Assembly: GCA_032207245.1 (NCBI GenBank)
Contig: CM063509.1
Span: 106,152,521 to 106,216,520 of the forward strand
Reading direction: 5' to 3'
Source: Pardosa pseudoannulata
Lineage: Eukaryota > Arthropoda > Arachnida > Araneae > Lycosidae
Length of the DNA: 64,000 nucleotides
Both the position numbers and the translations under genes were made by a program. Every line of letters starts with the position of its first letter. Position 1 is the stretch's first letter. The notes beneath the pieces were generated by a model, which did no database searches, was not told where the DNA came from, and saw only the letters and a program-made list of their open reading frames with translations. This document shows positions 61,497-64,000 of this stretch, one piece after another.

Positions 61497-62518
61497 TAAT
61501 AATGCTGCATGGGAAACATTTTTTAGTGTTATACAGAAAAAAACCAAAATTAGTTTAAATCTAATTTAAGTGGATAAACACTAAAATCTCTGATGATAGA
61601 GAAATGTAAATATTTTAATCATGAATGATTTTGGTTCATAAGACCTTTCTAGAAAAAAAACTTTTAAAATCTAAAAAAAAGCTGTATATATGCATCTTGG
61701 GTAATTATTTTTAACCATTTCTAATTTACCCTTAATAATCAACATTATGTAGTGTTTTCTTTTTTATTTGATTTATTCAATATGTAATTTTCAGTGCATT
61801 AAACTACGTAATTATGTATAACTAGTTTGGTTTATTTTATGATTTGATTATGTGTGTAAATCACATATACACATACTTTTGGATTGGCATGGTGCGAATT
61901 GTATATGTGCATATTTTGTGTATAGTACTCTAAATTTCAAAATCGTGCTGTTGTTCCTGACAGAGTTTGCACGTAGATAGCATATCTGATCATGTAAAAA
62001 TCCATTAGAATATAAAATATTGTAATGAACTAATTTAATTCAATATAATGTACTGCATTTACTTTAGAGATGGAAAAAACTAGGAGAATCGTGATTGATG
62101 TGAAGGATGAAGAAATAAATCTGAGGTTAAACTTAATAAATCAGCACCAAATCAATTTTCTTCATTGAAATAAATTGCAGAGAAATTAATTCAATTTTAC
62201 AAGTTTTACCAAAACCACTGCAAATTTTTATATTATATGTGTAACATTATGAAGTATGTTTATTAAAATCAAATATTACATAGAAGATTAATACCATAAC
62301 TTAATTCATAAGAAAAAATTTCTTATATACCTTTGCTGCTTTTTAATTTTTCATTTTAGTGTCATTTGTGTTCTTTTTTCACTGGCTTTGGGCTTTTAAA
62401 CCACTTAAGCTTACTCTTTTATCCCAGATTTTGGCTTGTAGCTCAATGCAAAAAAAATGGATTGAATGACATGTAACTAAAACTTGTTGGGGCACTCATA
62501 AGTCAAGGTACAACTGTA
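61011..62518. mobile_element. Tc1/mariner-superfamily element, TA-flanked, about 1.5 kb
   Basis: Ends TACAGTAGTGCCTTGACTTA and, inverted, TACAGTTGTACCTTGACTTA (18 of 20), including TA at both borders. A T run (61171-61200) and a (TA)n tract (61457-61491) have grown inside it. I see no transposase frame. Confidence 0.78.
61171..61200. repeat. Poly(T) tract, about 30 T
   Basis: Homopolymer inside the mariner-type element. Confidence 0.9.
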
Positions 62519-63033
62519 TCAAATTTTATTATTATATTCTGTCTTGATAATAAAAATTCTCACACTGTAACAAGTGCCACTGTGGCTACTGATTGTTTAA
62601 TAATGTATGTTAATTACATTTAATTGTTGTATATATATTACTTAAGAGAAACTTTAAGAACATTATCAATGAAATTGAAAATTAATGGCATATAAAATAA
62701 AGAATCTGATAGCCAAAATTCTCTTAAATTCTTGTTCATTTTATATTTAATTTTTTAAAGATATATTTGTGTATATAAATTTTACAATATTTTTATTTAT
62801 ATTTTTATTTATGATTCATATATATTAATTTATTGTAATGTTTTTTAGGGCACATGATATTTAACAATTGATTTTATAATTACTGTAGTTGTACTTGATA
62901 TTTATTAAAAATTGATTTTAGTATTTTCTATTTATTTGAAGATTTCTATCATTAACAAATAAAAAAAATTGAATACAGACTAAATTAATGTGTATTTAAA
63001 TATGTATATATATATGTGTGAGTGTGTGTGTTT
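62519..63033. other. AT-rich spacer
   Basis: No gene or recognisable element; ends in a (TA)n(TG)n patch at about 63003-63030. Confidence 0.6.
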
Positions 63034-63776
63034 ACAGGGTTCATACAGTGCTTGAAAGTACTTTAAAACTTTTTTTTTTTCCTTCTCTTCAGTGTATTTG
63101 AAAATGCTTTTATTTTAATATGAAATTATGTGGAAGTGCTTTTTCCTCTCTTGTGCACAGTTATTATCACACATTTTTATAATAGTATTAATATCAAAAC
63201 TATCTATTTATCATAAATATAGTATGTGTTTTCATTTAGCTGCTTTTCAATCTTTATTTTGATGTAATATTAATGAGTGTCCAACTACGTAGTATAAATC
63301 TTTTTTTATTATTATTTAATACTGTTAGTTCCCATTATAATATACATAAATAGTAAGCTTTGAAAATGCAGTAAGTGTATTCAGAAAGCTTGCTTTGGTA
63401 ACTCTGCATCAGTCAATGAATTACTCATTATTTAGAATCAAACCAATTCAGAATCATTATAAATTAATCTACATTACTGTAATGGTGTGTCAATTGGAGT
63501 ACCATGCCAATTGAGTGTTGAAAGAATAGTATTTTTACTTTTTGTTATTTTATCATGTATGTTTACGTTTTTCATACATAAAATGCAAAATTTGAAAATG
63601 CAGTGAGTGTGTTCCAAAAATTTGCTTAGGTAGTGCATTCCACAAAAATGATGTAGATTAAAAACAATATAGAGTGTAATAACTAAATCTAGACTTCTAT
63701 GAGGTCATGTCAGTAGATACCTTTTTTTAAAAAGTTCGTTTTTTGTTTGTTTGTTTTCCCCTTTGTATGAACCCTG

Positions 63777-63777
<1 letters not shown>
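63034..63777. mobile_element. DNA-transposon-like element with perfect 14-bp inverted ends
   Basis: Ends ACAGGGTTCATACA and its exact complement, 744 bp. Inside is a degenerate tandem duplication about 233 bp long: TTTGAAAATGCAGTAAGTGT near 63359 and TTTGAAAATGCAGTGAGTGT near 63592. The flanks are (TG)n on the left and (TA)n on the right, so the target duplication is obscured. Confidence 0.75.

Positions 63778-63817
<40 letters not shown>
63778..63817. repeat. (TA)n microsatellite at the transposon border
   Basis: About 19 TA units directly next to the right end of the preceding element. Confidence 0.9.
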
Positions 63818-63820
<3 letters not shown>

Positions 63821-64000
63821 TGTGCATGTAGATATACATATTTCTAGAGTGAGATGGTTTTTTAATGTAACATCATGCTGAATTTTTCCAAATTGACACA
63901 AGTAATACCATATGGGGATTTTATAAATACACCTAAAATATAAGATGTGAAAATTAAACAAAATAGAAATCCAGTCAATGTAAACAAACTTATATAATAG

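Noticed and set aside
1..64000. CRISPR arrays, operons, bacterial promoters or phage genes
   Set aside because: Spliced animal genes and animal transposons throughout; no regularly spaced direct repeats with unique spacers.

Overview
The window is eukaryotic nuclear DNA. It is very AT-rich, with long introns, many (TA)n/(CA)n tracts and homopolymers, all-canonical GT-AG splice junctions, and several families of DNA transposons and SINE-like repeats. The protein content and repeat style suggest an arthropod, most likely a chelicerate (arachnid), but I cannot prove the taxon from sequence alone. There are no bacterial, phage, CRISPR or operon features.

Two housekeeping regulators lie head to head. 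On the minus strand (26175 down to 856, running off the left edge) is the 5' part of CNOT1, the scaffold of the CCR4-NOT deadenylase complex. I resolved 21 coding exons that join in frame to 952 codons with no stop, from the conserved start MNLDSLS to the helical domain before MIF4G. On the plus strand (29608 to 58149) is a complete CTCF gene: 10 coding exons, 822 residues, 11 C2H2 zinc fingers, and an acidic C-terminus.

The 3.4 kb between the two start codons holds the divergent promoter region. It carries a tandem pair of CTCF-type sites (AGATGGCGCT at 27137 and 27157), in the same orientation and exactly 20 bp apart. A third CTCF core (AGGTGGCGCT at 32661, preceded by A) lies inside the LTR of a 5'-truncated Ty3/gypsy retrotransposon in CTCF intron 1. 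CTCF may therefore bind its own locus.

The CTCF protein has an altered cohesin motif. The N-terminal site equivalent to vertebrate Y226-D-F228 reads Y-D-L here. The C-terminal end instead has C-F-G-F-G-D-K-D, which fits the general cohesin SA-subunit ligand pattern.

Mobile elements sit in introns and flanks: a SINE-like insertion with 15-bp direct repeats (3.5-4.0 kb), a tRNA-derived SINE (6.5 kb, second copy at 48.3 kb), piggyBac-like elements with TTAA duplications (44.9 and 55.5-56.6 kb), a hAT element (51.3 kb), two TA-flanked mariner/pogo-like elements (53.3 and 61.0 kb), and an element with perfect 14-bp ACAGGG termini (63.0 kb). From 58.2 kb to the right edge I see the CTCF 3' region and repeats but no further gene.
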